64,000 nt of DNA from Adiantum capillus-veneris (Eukaryota > Streptophyta > Polypodiopsida > Polypodiales > Pteridaceae). Below are positions 1-10,487 of the stretch, piece by piece. The stretch is from the NCBI GenBank assembly GCA_014529385.2, contig CM043944.1:48336768-48400767 (forward strand), in the 5' to 3' direction. The notes under the pieces were generated by a model. The model was given only the letters and a program-made list of their open reading frames with translations. It did not search any database and was not told the DNA's origin. The first letter of the stretch is position 1, and each line of letters starts with the position of its first letter. A program made the translations under genes and the position numbers.

Positions 1-813
1 ATACATAAGTTCGATGCAACTTATGCTGGAGGAAACTTCACGGAATCTTCAAAGATACGCAAGGCTGCCACTTTCTTGAAAGGGAATGCGCTCCAATGGT
101 GGACCGCATTGTTGAACCAGGGGCAAGCCCCAACAACGTGGGTCCAATTCAAACAGCTTTTTGCGCCTGCATGGTTGACAAACACTTTTGAAGTGGATGT
201 GATGACAGAATGGCACGAGTTGAATGCTAAACAGTGTGCGAATCTGGAAGAGTACAATAAACAGTTTTGGGCCGCATTGTTGCCAGTCACCTCTTACAGG
301 TTTGTGCCATTGTCAGAACAAATTGAGAAGTACTGTTGCGGATTGTCCAAGAAAATCAGGGACTATTGCACAAAGACTACTGTCATGAATATGTTTCAGT
401 TGATAGAGAATGCAAGAGTGGCCAGCAATCTGTCAAAGGGAGATTCCGATGGATTTAATAGCCACAAGAAAGGGTCCCAGGGCAAACAGTTTTCAGCCAA
501 GGGCAATGTTGCAGCAAAGCCTTTTGAGCCTCCCACAAAGAAGCCCTCCACTGAAGAAGGTGATACGTCCAAGAAGCAGTCTAAGTCTTCTTCGGGACGA
601 GGACAAGGACAAAAGAGACATTTTTTTGCCAAAAATTTTGAAGAACCGAAAGCTCTTAGGGAGGCCAAGAAATGCTACATTTGTGAACAGGAAGGACATT
701 TTACAAATGAATGCCCACAGAAGAAGTCACAAGATAAGGATGACAAGTCAGACCATAAAGGGAAGAAGCCAAAGCCAAGTGCAGGACTTGTTCCAGATTT
801 GGTTGGAGACTAG
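1..813 (+). CDS. Ty3-A Gag (partial, N-terminus missing)
   Basis: Capsid/nucleocapsid protein that packages the element RNA in virus-like particles. The frame is open from base 1. The retrotransposon-gag core is recognisable by the FLKGNALQWW block near position 85 and the tryptophan-rich WVQFKQLF segment. A Lys/Ser-rich linker follows, then a CCHC zinc knuckle (CYICEQEGHFTNEC, about 673-714). It ends in TAG at 811-813. The protease that follows is in the same frame after only this one stop, so Gag and Pol were probably one ORF or are joined by readthrough. The same gag core recurs in Ty3-D at about 61240. Confidence 0.9.
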   Translation: MHKFDATYAGGNFTESSKIRKAATFLKGNALQWWTALLNQGQAPTTWVQFKQLFAPAWLTNTFEVDVMTEWHELNAKQCANLEEYNKQFWAALLPVTSYRFVPLSEQIEKYCCGLSKKIRDYCTKTTVMNMFQLIENARVASNLSKGDSDGFNSHKKGSQGKQFSAKGNVAAKPFEPPTKKPSTEEGDTSKKQSKSSSGRGQGQKRHFFAKNFEEPKALREAKKCYICEQEGHFTNECPQKKSQDKDDKSDHKGKKPKPSAGLVPDLVGD

Positions 814-1323
814 CCAAACACAGATGCCACGGAGCTGTGCAGAGCTTGGGGCAAAGTTAGAGACCAGACAATGCTGGTTTTCTTTGATCCAGGAGCCCGT
901 GCAAATTTCATATCACCAGAATTGGCATCAAAGTTGGGCATTCTTGCAGAGGAGATGGGTATGACAGGGGAAGCAGGTTTGGCATACCCAGGTCATTCAG
1001 AGCCCGTTACTCCCATTTTGGGGAAGCTTCGTCTGCACATTCAGAGCTATGTGGATGCGGAAGAATTTCATATTATGCCACTTGAGGACTGTGATGTGTT
1101 ACTCGGTATCCCATGGTGTTACAGGTTGCATGCTATGGTGGATACTTACAACAAAAAGATTACCCTTGTACATAGAGGAAAGACTCATGTCCTTGATGTA
1201 AAGCTTAAAGGCGAGTCTGTTCCAGTTGTTTCTGCTTCTGCTATTTCATCTGTAATAAAGAATCATCTTTCTGCGTACTTGATCTTTGATCTTTGCAAAA
1301 GAAGTACCTCAAGTTGTATCTAA
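814..1323 (+). pseudogene. Ty3-A aspartic protease
   Basis: Retropepsin-like protease that matures the Gag-Pol polyprotein. The active-site loop is at about 886 and reads F-D-P-G-A followed by NFIS. Family members normally have D-S/T-G-A, so a proline replaces the Ser/Thr. The downstream LLGIPW block is the usual flap/C-terminal signature. The frame continues from gag across TAG 811-813 and ends in TAA at 1321-1323, while the reverse transcriptase continues one frame over from about 1286, marking a frameshift. I expect this copy to be inactive. Confidence 0.8.
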
Positions 1324-1978
1324 TTTGTCTACCTTAGATAAAGACAGGTCAACTTTTTTGAGTGGTTTCAATGATTGTTTTTTAGACTCTTTGCCAGGGG
1401 AGTTACCTCCTGAGAGACCTGAGGATCATACCATAGATCTTGTGCCAGGTTCTAGTCCACCGAATAGACCACCATACAGGGTTAGTGCAGCCCAGCAGAA
1501 AGAGATTATGAGTCAGGTCAACGAGCTTTTAGAGAAGGGGCTGATTCAGCCCAGTTCATCCCCTTTTTGTTTGCCTGTACTCTTAGTGCAGAAGAAGGAT
1601 GGTTCATGGCGCATGTGCATTGACTATCGCGCCTTGAATAAGAATACCATCAAGAATAGGTTCCCCATACCGAGGATAGATGACATTCTTGATCGTCTTG
1701 AGGGAGCGTCATTGTTTACAAGGATAGACCTAAAGAGTGGCTACCATCAGATACGCATTAGGCCAGAAGATGTCCATAAGACTGCGTTCAGGACAACATT
1801 TGGTCTCTATGAGTTTCTTGTTATGCCATTTGGTCTCACAAATGCTCCGGCCACGTTTAATAGAATGATGGACAGAATTTTTAGACCACATAGAAACTTC
1901 GTGGGTACCTTCTTTGATGACATGATTGTCTATTCGAACTTTGAAGAGGAGCATAGGGATCACTTGACTGCAGTTTAA
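1286..1978 (+). pseudogene. Ty3-A reverse transcriptase
   Basis: RNA-directed DNA polymerase domain. Visible blocks in order are the [20 protein letters not shown] finger, [16 protein letters not shown] (palm motif A), the [10 protein letters not shown] segment, and the catalytic box FFDD at 1910-1921, which matches the F-x-D-D form usual in Ty3 elements. The frame stops at TAA 1976-1978 but continues in the same frame with NELRKNRLLIN into the thumb and RNase H, so this is a point nonsense mutation rather than a domain end. Confidence 0.93.
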
Positions 1979-2731
1979 AATGAGTTACGTAAGAACAGGC
2001 TACTCATTAATGCGAAGAAGAGTGAATTCTTTTTGCAAGAGATTCACTTCCTTGGGCACATTGTTTCAAAGGATGGGGTACGCATGGATCCCGCTAAAGT
2101 GGAAGCAATTAGGTCATGGCCAGACTTGAAGTCCGTACATGACATTCAAAGCTTTCTAGGCTTATGTTCCTACTACAGGAGGTTCATCCGAAATTTTGCT
2201 GAGATTGCTTCTCCACTCCATGCACTACAAGGAAAAGGAGTTACTTTCAAGTGGACAGCCAAGGAAATTTTAGCGTTCAAACACTTGAAAGAGAAGCTGA
2301 CTTCAGATCCGGTAATCATTTTGCCAGATCTTTCGAAACCTTTTGTGGTTCAGTGTGATGCGTGTGGCCATAGTCTTGGTGCAGTTCTAATGCAGAACGG
2401 CTGAGTAGTCGCATATGAGAGCAGAATTCTTTTGAAGATTGAAAGAAACTTGCAAGTCTATGAGAAAGAATTGCTGGCAGTAATTCATGCTCTCACTAGT
2501 TGGAAACACTATCTGCTAGGGGCTAATTTTGTTGTCCAAATGGATCATCAAACCTTGCGATATTTTCTCACACAGACGAAGTTGTCTGAGAAGCACATGC
2601 GATGGGCAAACATCTTGTCAATGTTCCATTTTCAGATTGTGCATGTGCAAGGGAAAAAGAACGTGGTAGCTGATGCGTTGCACGAAAGCCCCAAATTTCA
2701 ACAGTGTCAATTCCGTACCATTGTGAACTAG
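1979..2731 (+). pseudogene. Ty3-A RT thumb and RNase H
   Basis: Continues the RT frame. The connection segment (CSYYRRFIRNFAEIASPL) leads into the RNase H domain, with VVQCDACGHSLGAVLMQ near 2345 giving the first catalytic Asp. A TGA at about 2402-2404 interrupts, and the same frame resumes with YEKELLAVIHALTSWKHYL and QMDHQTLRYFL. The domain ends at ADALHESP, where related elements have ADALSR. A frameshift near 2704 carries the reading to the integrase frame. RNase H removes the RNA strand of the RNA:DNA hybrid. Confidence 0.9.
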
Positions 2732-3243
2732 ACGAAATGAAGACACAATATGCTGAAGATTCAGATTTTGCAAGGATCTATGACCAACTTGTTGATGGGC
2801 AACATCATGAGCACTATATGCTTAAGAATGACTTTCTCATGATGCATGGAAAGTTATGCGTTACTAAACAGTTACGGCCAAAGATTTTGATGGAAAGTCA
2901 CGCTCCACCTTATGCTGGGCATTGTGGAATTGATGCGACAGTGAAAGGGGTTGAGGCATTCTTCTATTGGCCAACTTTACGTCAAGATGTTGACACATTT
3001 GTAAGATCATGCTTAGTATGCCAAAAAGTCAAATTTGACAGACAAAAGCAACCGGGATTGTTGCAGCCATTGCCGATCCCAGATAGGCCATGGGAAAGCA
3101 TAGCAATGGACTTTATCTTTGATCTTCCAAGGACGCAAACAGGCAATGATGGGATTTGGACTATCATTTGTAGGTTCAGTAAGCAGGCCCATTTCATTCC
3201 TGTGAGGAAGAAGATAAAGCCAGAACACATGGTCAAGATATAA
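2704..3243 (+). pseudogene. Ty3-A integrase, zinc-binding and first catalytic part
   Basis: N-terminal half of the DDE integrase. An HHCC zinc-binding domain is visible (H-x-x-x-x-x-x-H in HAPPYAGH, then C-L-V-C near 3010-3020), preceded by the LHGKL-type segment. The first catalytic Asp is in MDFIFDLP at 3109-3111. The frame ends in TAA 3241-3243, and the rest of the core continues one frame over at 3251. Confidence 0.9.
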
Positions 3244-3250
3244 GATATTT

Positions 3251-4189
3251 ATGAGCAATATCTTTAAATATCATGGGATGCCTCAGTCAATTGTCAGTGA
3301 CAGGGATTCACGTATGACGAGTCTTTTTTGGAAGGCATTGTTTGAGAACATGGGCACTACGCTAAAGTTCTCTTCTTCGTTTCATCCGCAAACTGATGGA
3401 CAGCCAGAAGAGGCAAATTCTACTGTTTTGGACCTGCTCAAATGTTATGTGTCAGAGCACAAGGCAACTTGGGAACACCATCTTCCATTGGTTGAATATG
3501 CTTACAATAACACTGTGCATACGTCAACAGGTAAGGCACCATTTGAGATAGTGAAAGGAGGGAAGAAAGTCCCGCCCATTTTGCAGACTAAGGACAAGAT
3601 TTTTGAGGCAGACAAGTATGTGCAAGATATGGATGAAACATATAGGAAGATAAAGATTGCTCTTGAGAAGACTCAGGCTAAGCAAAAGAAACCTGCTGAT
3701 CGTCACCGTCGTGAACTTGTATTTTCACTTGGTGATTGGGTGCTTTTGCGCTTTGAAAAGGCCAGGTTAAGGAAAAGGAAAGGCAAGGAACGCTTGTTTC
3801 CTAAGCTCAGTATGCGATATTATGGTCCTTTTCAGATTTCAGAAAAGATCAGCGATGTAGCCTACAGGTTAAAGCTACCAGAAGTCTGGAAAATACATAA
3901 TGCTTTTCATGTCAGCCTTCTAAGACCCTTTGTTGGTGATGTGCCAGAGAATATGCTTGATGAGGAACAACCCGAAGTGGAAGAATTGGATGAAATCCTT
4001 ATTCCTGAACAGATATTGGCACATAAAGAAAGAAAGGTTAGAGGAAAGGTTGCAAGACGCTATTTGGTGAAGTTCAAGAACTATCCATCGTTGGATGCCA
4101 AATGGATGGAAGAGTCTGAATTGGTTGATTCACCTCAGCTATTGCAATTGTATCTTGAAGCCTTTCAGATGGAACCCACAGTGACTTGA
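3251..4189 (+). CDS. Ty3-A integrase core and chromodomain
   Basis: Second half of the integrase. The second catalytic Asp is in VSDRDSR (3299-3301) and the Glu in QPEEAN (3407-3409), giving the D-35-E spacing of integrases. After the core come a basic linker, the GPF-type region (RYYGPFQI, VFHVSLLRPF-like) and a C-terminal chromodomain (LVKFKNYPSLDAKWMEE, about 4060-4120). That arrangement identifies a chromovirus, in which the chromodomain is thought to steer integration to marked heterochromatin. The stretch is open to TGA 4187-4189. Confidence 0.92.
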   Translation: MSNIFKYHGMPQSIVSDRDSRMTSLFWKALFENMGTTLKFSSSFHPQTDGQPEEANSTVLDLLKCYVSEHKATWEHHLPLVEYAYNNTVHTSTGKAPFEIVKGGKKVPPILQTKDKIFEADKYVQDMDETYRKIKIALEKTQAKQKKPADRHRRELVFSLGDWVLLRFEKARLRKRKGKERLFPKLSMRYYGPFQISEKISDVAYRLKLPEVWKIHNAFHVSLLRPFVGDVPENMLDEEQPEVEELDEILIPEQILAHKERKVRGKVARRYLVKFKNYPSLDAKWMEESELVDSPQLLQLYLEAFQMEPTVT

Positions 4190-4494
4190 TGTAGCCTGTT
4201 TTGGAGCAAGGCAAGAGCATGGTTCATGATGCTCAAGAGAGTAGTTAAGCAATCTACTCTTTCCATACAGAATTTAGCTGGAGAAGTTTGTGCTTCAGAG
4301 TACACTAGAAGGCTTCTATGCTTGATATATGTGTCGTAGCCAGGTTGGTGGGATTGTTTAATCGTCCAACGCTACATTTCCGTAAGCATGTATATCTTGG
4401 ATTCCCATCATAGAATATATGTGATATCAGGAGATATTGCATGTATTATTGGCATGCAAGCGAGGTCGCTTGCAGTATTTCAAGGGTGGGGTGT
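4190..4494 (+). other. Ty3-A 3' untranslated region and polypurine tract
   Basis: Non-coding between the pol stop and the LTR. The last bases, AAGGGTGGGGTG at 4483-4494, form the polypurine tract used to prime plus-strand synthesis, immediately followed by TGTCACC of the LTR. No other structure stands out. Confidence 0.75.
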
Positions 4495-5822
4495 GTCACC
4501 AGGAGGTGTATTTTTCCTGTTGTCTTCCGTAAATAAGTACTAGGTATTTTTATTTTTTTTTATTTTTACTTGTTTTCCCCGGAACCCTTGAAAAGGTGCA
4601 AGTGGACATTGCATGGCCAGTGTGAAACGGCTGCGGCCGAATAGGTTTCTCACAGCGGGAGTCTGGGTCGGTCAGTCTGGGACTGGTCGGGCCAGTTAGC
4701 ACTGAATTCTGATGAGTATGGAAGCCTGTGTGCGCCAAATGAAGTCTGGGCCACTCGGAAAGTCACTTATAACTTTATAAGTCAGTGGGAACTAGAGAAT
4801 TAACTCAAAAGGGCAAACTGGACACATGGCGGCTCCAGGCAGTTTTGCCACTTCCAGCATGAAGAGGGGGCGCCCAATTTGAGAGAGGAGGCTGATTTTT
4901 TATCATAAGTGAGCTATAGTGTGTGTGTGAGTAGTTGGTGCAGGTCTACAGCTTTAATGGAAAGCTTGCCTTCTCCTCTGTCTCATGTAGCGCGATGATT
5001 TGCTCTCGTGCATCTCTCTCTCCCCTTTGGCACATATGGTAATGCCCCACTAGTTGGGCTACTCAGATGAACATGTACAGTTATGGGGGTTTATGCGTGT
5101 TTGCCAAGGCAAGAGCCTTCTGAACAGGAACCGGATTAGCTAATTGCTAATCCCCCACAGTCCCATCGCGAAAGATTGTGAGTTTGGAGAGTTTTCTCGC
5201 GTGAAAACTCGTCCAATTCACAGGGGAATTGTCCCATTGCGTGCGGGAGCCCTTGGGACATGCGTAGGCGTGTTCGCTCCGCTAAAAATGATCCGAAACA
5301 GCAAATTACAGCCTGCTGTGTTTTTCTGCAGGTTTAGGGTTTCGCACCTAAACTGCAAGGGAACACCGGGGGAGCCTCGTGAGAGGCTTGGGATGCGTGT
5401 ACAGGCTTTTGGGCACCCGGCAGTGAAAAACAGGGAATTACAGCCTGCTGAATTTCTGTGACAGCTCACTAGAAAGCTTCCAGATAGCGAGGGAATCCGT
5501 CCTAGACAGGGGCTTTTGACCTATAGGGGTTTTTGCGCCGTTATGTTGCCAAAATCAGGTCGAAAACCTGCGTTTTCAGCCCTCGCCAGGTTTGGACAGT
5601 TTTGTGAAAGCTTGTGCGAAGTGGTCGGATCGTCTACCTTAATTTGAATAAAGAAATACCGAAAGGGGCGCCAGTCTTTGGGGCCTACAGGGTGTCGGTC
5701 TCGTGTGCGTAGTGACATTTTAGTCGCTGGACGCAACTGTGTTCTATTCCCTTCTCAGTGCTATGTGTAAAGTTAACAGGTAATTGAAATAGTACCGCCC
5801 TCTACGTTGTACAGGCCGGTTA
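4495..5822 (+). repeat. Ty3-A 3' LTR
   Basis: Begins TGTCACCAGG after the polypurine tract and ends near GGCCGGTTA, matching the ends of the Ty3-B LTRs (GGCCGGTTACA). It shares blocks with the Ty3-B LTRs, including AGAGGGGGCGC, a GGCAAGAGCC block and a GGGGCGCCAGTCTTTGGGG block at about 5667. The terminal CA is lost or obscured at the LINE junction. ORFs seen in this stretch have no recognisable domain and are treated as spurious. Confidence 0.8.
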
Positions 5823-6167
5823 TAGGATATGTAGGTTATGCCAGGAAGATATGGAGAGTGAGGAGCATTACATTTGCCAGGTTTGGACAGTTTTGTGAAA
5901 GCTTGTGCGAAGTGGTCGGATCGTCTACCTTAATTTGAATAAAGAAATACCGAAAGGGGCGCCAGTCTTTGGGGCCTACAGGGTGTCGGTCTCGTGTGCG
6001 TAGTGACATTTTAGTCGCTGGACGCAACTGTGTTCTATTCCCTTCTCAGTGCTATGTGTAAAGTTAACAGGTAATTGAAATAGTACCGCCCTCTACGTTG
6101 TACAGGCCGGTTATAGGATATGTAGGTTATGCCAGGAAGATATGGAGAGTGAGGAGCATTACATTTG
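5586..6167 (+). repeat. 291-bp tandem duplication across an LTR/LINE junction
   Basis: Bases 5586-5876 are repeated at 5877-6167 with almost no differences visible. The unit contains the last part of the Ty3-A LTR plus about 55 bases of the adjoining LINE, including the start of its zinc-finger coding region. It must therefore have arisen after the LTR/LINE junction formed and be recent. Confidence 0.92.
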
Positions 6168-6930
6168 CAGGTGCAGAGCATATGGTGACATTAGAGAGAA
6201 ATACACTACCATCTTCTGTAGGCTGAGGGCTCCCTTCACTCCGTTGAATTATGGAGTCAGTACATCAGCGTTGACTTGGCCAGTTCTTGGTCGGGATACA
6301 GCATCATAGAGATGCTCTACTACGGGTCCCTTCTACCACTACGAGTGGCGGGCGACAGTCACAGCTCACTGACTTTTTCCAGAGAATTACACCAGTGCCG
6401 TCTCCGACACGGGGGGGTTTTACACTTCAGCGGGCTGAGGACCTCCGAGCCAGACGGAGACCGCGAGCACCAGGTTACAGGACCCCTAGATCACATCAAC
6501 GGGAGATTATAGTGATTTGGGCCAGGTATCATCATCATATCTAGGAGTGGATAGCCTACCTCGGTCCTCCACACACACCCAAAGATTATGCTCTAGGGAA
6601 TTTTTACCTCGCCATCACCTATGTATCAAATATTACACCCCCACTATGGTACTGGATGGAGCTAGATAGATATGCATTACATTCTTGTATACCCTACGCA
6701 TATAGGTTGCGTATTGAGCCTTAGCAGTAGGGCTCCATCCATCATCCATTACATCACACCAGCAGCTCGGTACTTAGTCTATCTCTTCTCATATTGTTAA
6801 TATCATTCTGTCCTCTTTTGATATCCAGAGGACACCGACAATTGTACACTGATTTGTCTCATAGGCCGAGTTCGGCCTCTAGTAGACGTTAATAAAGATT
6901 TCTTTCTTTCTTTCTCTCTCTCTTTTCTAG
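5823..6930 (+). mobile_element. TC-LINE type A, 3' fragment
   Basis: Carries the C-terminal part of ORF2 and the 3' UTR of a type A TC-LINE. The CCHC finger reads C-R-L-C then E-E-H-Y-I-C-R-C at about 6119-6180. A PIP-like motif QSQLTDFF is at 6356-6379, followed by an Arg-rich tail. The 3' UTR ends with hairpin AGGCCGAGTTCGGCCT (6863-6878), then ACGTTAATAAA, which contains a polyadenylation-type AATAAA, and a short CTTT/TC tract. The upstream part is presumably beyond Ty3-A, outside the window. Confidence 0.85.
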
Positions 6931-7980
6931 AGGAGAGCATGTGTCGACCTTGTTTTCACTATTGACGAGGCTCTACTTTGGAGACTATGGATTTGGCAAG
7001 GCAAGCCCCTTGTTGAGTTGAACTGGGATCCTAGAGAGTGGTAATGACCTTCGTTGAGCGATGATGATGCCCCTCTATCCTTTTTTGAGTACACAGTCTC
7101 CCTTGGGAGGAGGCTTCTTTGGGAACCCGACATCCACCTCGTTGTCCACGCTAGTCAGAGGTGTGGCAGGATCAACATATCCTCCTAGCTTTCCAGCGAC
7201 AATTTTGGTCCTGCATTTGGACCCTCCAAATCAGCCGCAGGATATGTTTTTTGATGTGGATGATAGCACATGCTAGATTGTTTGTAGGCACTTGATCAGT
7301 AGTCATTGGTCATGATCCGACTTGTCATCGATGTACCTTGGAGCCCGAGTCTTTGAGGCACTGTTTCCGGGTTTCTCCATATGTGCAGCTACTGTGGATG
7401 ACCGTTTGTTGTTTTTTGATTAGAGTGGACATCCATGATGGGTTTGTAACGTGGGGGTAGTTGCATGGCTTTTGCAATTTCCGGGGTCACACACCTTTTT
7501 TAGGGCTTGTGGATAGATCCGGTATTCTTGCTTACTCCCTTAGGATATAAATCAGGTACTTTTCAAATGATACTAGATGCAGGTCATGAGTTGGATTTTT
7601 GCCACCGAGACACAATTTTCACCACGATATGCAGCATCATGCTTTGGACCATGTGGAACGCTTGTTGTGCCCACATTCTTGGATCTTGGTCCTCCCCTAC
7701 GTCCATTGTTTTGACAGCTATTTGGACAGAGCTACTGCACACTCTTCGCAGTCAGTGGGATTCTTGAGCCGGCTCCTCCAGGGTAGCAGAGCAGCGTCAA
7801 TGTGCCTTTCTTCACAGATGGGTGAGATCGTCAGTTCTTTTCCGTCGAGATCATGGCCACATCACATGGCATTATGCATCCCCAGAGTGGTTCCTTTTAC
7901 ATTCATCATTTAGGCCACCTTGATGTATTTATAGTTCGCACTTTGCTAGTCCACTTTTGTACTTCCTCAAGGTGATTGGC
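6931..7980 (+). pseudogene. Degenerate 3' fragment of DUF4283-type L1
   Basis: Heavily decayed. Between about 7507 and 7920 a plus-strand reading with frameshifts matches the C-terminal tail of the L1 at 45809-52418: the W-N/Q-A-C/R-C block, WTELLHTLRSQW versus WLELIHTLRGQL, then R-W and a W-HY-x-x-P-x-WF/LF ending. Nothing else in the stretch is recognisable. It directly follows the TC tract of the preceding LINE. Confidence 0.6.
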
Positions 7981-8031
7981 CATTGTGCATCTCCAAAGGT
8001 CTCTTATGTACACATAATACAACCCCCTTTT

Positions 8032-8034
<3 letters not shown>

Positions 8035-8110
<76 letters not shown>
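8035..8110. repeat. (GA)38 microsatellite at a LINE 3' end
   Basis: Uninterrupted GA dinucleotides, equivalent to (TC)n on the minus strand, directly downstream of the 3' hairpin of the minus-strand LINE at 8111-8878. Confidence 0.97.
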
Positions 8111-8113
<3 letters not shown>

Positions 8114-8878
8114 AATAAATGAAATGTTATATTAACGTCTTCAAGAGGCCAAAATGACCTATGAGACCAAAAAGTTAAAATTGGTGAATCTGATACCATG
8201 TCTGAGTACGGAAATTACAATGTTACAAAGAACTAACACTAAGACACTAAAACCCTTTGGGGGGGGGGGGGGGTTGTGGGTTCAGATGAAATCTCTCATC
8301 GGTCGTTGTCGGATCTCATCGACCTCCTCCATGGTGAGTACTCTGGTTGGGCGTCTTGCATGTCGAGCTAGAGTGATCTGTATCTTCTGTTGTTGCAGCC
8401 TTCGTCGGTAGTCGTGGACATCTGGATCTGCCAAGCTCAGTGGCTCGGTCAAGCAGTGTACCTCTAGTATGAGTAGGTTCTGAGATCTGCTATAATGACT
8501 GCTCCGTTGGCTCTCCTCTGGCTAGTGTAAAGAAATCTGTGATTTGTCTCTGAGGCTGTCTTTCCCCTGATGTCCTCAGCAAGCTCTCCCTAAGTCTACG
8601 CAGCTCTAGGATGAACAATCCGAGACACCTCTGATCCTTGTATCTCATGACTCTAGAAAAAGGTCCGAACCCTTCTCTGAACAGGCAGTGGAAGCGGCCG
8701 CGTATTTCATAGTATGTCAGACATTGACATGTGTAGTGCAACTCTGTCTCTGGCTCTAAGTTACATAGGTGACATATCCTGGCTTCTGCCAGCACCCTTC
8801 GAAATTGGCCAGTCTCGATCTGGAGGTGATGTGAGGATGTGCGTATCTGTCCAATAGCGCATCTTATCCCATGAGTGG
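8111..8878 (-). mobile_element. TC-LINE type B, 5'-truncated, minus strand
   Basis: Reading the minus strand: the ORF2 C-terminus with its CCHC finger (C-H-L-C, H-Y-T-C-Q-C), the FREGFGPFSRVMRY block, PIP-like motif QRQITDFF (8529-8552), a basic tail, and the MEEVDEIRQRPMRDFI terminus at about 8300-8340. The 3' hairpin AGGTCATTTTGGCCT is at 8146-8160 (minus) and the 3' end runs into (TC)n. The main open piece is 8490-8795. It lies head-to-head with the plus-strand LINE starting at 8879. Confidence 0.9.
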
Positions 8879-8928
8879 TGATTGTAGAGTGACGCTCTAC
8901 ATGACGGTGTGAGACCTATGGGACCATA

Positions 8929-10016
8929 TTGAAGATGGCAGTTTGGAATTGTAATGGATCTTATAGGTTTGATGTCGGTGCCTTTGAGGATAGCTTTCGG
9001 GATAGGGACATTATATTCTTCTCAGAGACTCATCAGGCCCTTGGACAGATGATGCCACATGTGAGAGGATATAGATGGGAGACAGCTTGCTGGACTGACA
9101 CACGATCTGAGCATGGGAGCAGAGGATCGGGGGTAGTAGTAGTATTATTCAGAGAGGAGCTACAACCACTCCTACACATTGTATGAAGAGACGATCATGC
9201 TAGATACATGTGGGTGAGGTTGAGGGCCAACACAAGCCGATTTTTATACATTGCCATATGCTACTTTCCCCCAATACATCAGTCTATGCAGGGCCTAGAG
9301 GTCAGTCACCTTTCTCAATCCTAGACAATGACATATGGGAGTTTTCCAAGGATGGTGACATCATCCTCATAGGGGACTTCAATGCCCGGATGGGCAATGC
9401 TCAAACAGTCTTCTATGACATTTCAGAGGAGATGCTTAGAGAACTGGATGTAGGAGATTTGGGGCTTGATAGACATTCACAAGATAGAAAGCAGACAGAG
9501 TATGGGAGACATCTCACGAAGATGGTGACTACACTTGGTATGGCGATACTTAATGGCCTACAACGTTTTCCTAGAGCGGATGGTTTCACATGCTTTCCAC
9601 ATAGGCATGGGGCGAGCACAGTGGACTATGTCATGGCACATCCGAGCTTCATTCTTTGCATTCATGATTTCACAGTAGGACCAAGACCAATAGGTGTAGC
9701 AGTGAATCATGCTCTCTTGACACTTTCCGTCTTCTTTCAGTACAATAGAGCCCAGGTGTCAGGAGGGAGGACACATACCTGCTATACATTTACACTAGAG
9801 ACTGATTGTGTTTATATAGAGGAGATCTATAGTCGTCTATATACAACAGCCAGGCCAGGACTCTCAGTGGAGGAGATCACCACTTTACTAACTGAGACAT
9901 TGCATGATGCAACAACACAGGCATACCCACACACTCAGCCTAATCAGAGACACTGTTCTGGGACCATGCCTCAGAACAGTTGGTATTACGAGGAGTGTAG
10001 AGAGACGAGAGCATAG
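8929..10016 (+). pseudogene. TC-LINE type B ORF2 endonuclease domain
   Basis: Apurinic-type (EEP) endonuclease that nicks the target and starts target-primed reverse transcription. It begins at the VWNCNGS block; the ETHQ glutamate block follows near 9026. A TGA at 9184-9186 and a frameshift break it, and it resumes at 9210 with GDFNAR (about 9372-9389), STVDYVMA and VNHALLTLS, where other copies have VDHALL. It continues to EEC near 10000 and stops at 10014-10016. The ATG at 8929 is not necessarily the true start, because the frame is open upstream to the TGA at the ORF1 end. Confidence 0.88.
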
Positions 10017-10214
10017 CTTCAGAGGGATCTCCTCCTAGGGGTAATCAATCACAAACAGTCTCTGATAGCCTTCAAGCGCCTTGTGCAATGGAAGAAGCGA
10101 GGATTCCTATCTCAAATGGAACGAGACTTGTACCTTCTTGAGTAGAGACTCAGGAGAGGCATGACATTTCTTTCATGAGCACTCCCCTCCCCCAGTGATT
10201 ACTTCTCCAGATAT

Positions 10215-10487
10215 GTGGGGTCATTATGCAACATCCTTATATACGGTCCTTGGATAGACACCCATTCCGGATCCTCCTCAACCATGCCCATCTTCTTTAC
10301 CAGTGAGATGGTAAAGACGGCCATTGACAGGATCAGGACCAGGAGGGCATATGATCATGATGGTCTAGTAGCAGAGCACTTTATACATGCTAGAGATATG
10401 CTGACAGAGGTTCTTGCAGTTTTGTTCAATCGTGTCATGTGTCAGGGTCTACCTGAGACTTGGAGACTGTCTACTATTGTGCCTATC
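10215..10487 (+). pseudogene. TC-LINE type B RT, N-terminal piece
   Basis: RT entry region with FFTSEMVKTAIDRIRTRRAYDHDG, LVAEHF and ETWRLSTIVPI, all shared with the copies at 34521 and 44961. It is cut at 10487 by the Ty3-C LTR. The stretch 10017-10214 links the endonuclease to the RT but is frameshifted. Confidence 0.85.

Larger units (their letters stand above)
1..5822 (+). mobile_element. Ty3-A: Ty3/gypsy chromovirus, 5' part outside window
   Basis: Gag, protease, reverse transcriptase, RNase H, integrase and a C-terminal chromodomain follow in Ty3/gypsy order on the plus strand, then a polypurine tract (4483-4494) and a 3' LTR opening TGTCACC at 4495. The 5' LTR, primer-binding site and gag start lie upstream of the window. 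At least three in-frame stops and several frameshifts break pol, so this copy cannot act autonomously. The LTR ends at about 5822 directly against LINE coding sequence, so the element is probably inserted in that LINE; the target duplication cannot be tested because the left junction is missing. Confidence 0.93.
8879..10487 (+). mobile_element. TC-LINE type B, upstream segment (split by Ty3-C)
   Basis: Starts inside the last codons of ORF1 (V-I-V-E, then the conserved TGA-CGG) and covers the endonuclease and the N-terminal RT of ORF2. Ty3-C is inserted at 10487/10488, inside RT codons of the STIVPI block. The same LINE resumes at 25992 after target duplication CTATC (10483-10487 and 25992-25996). 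Its type B identity comes from protein similarity to 41690-54060 and from its 3' hairpin at 27009. Confidence 0.9.

Noticed and set aside
5144-5461. ORFs inside LTRs (5144-5461, 10760-11211, 23258-24186 and similar)
   Set aside because: No domains, not preserved between paired LTRs, and composed of repeated LTR words.
7906-8199. ORFs of poly Leu/Ser, Glu/Arg or Tyr/Ile over microsatellites (also near 16000, 28300, 33000, 36300, 41640, 59750)
   Set aside because: They are translations of (TC/GA)n or (TA)n tracts, not genes.
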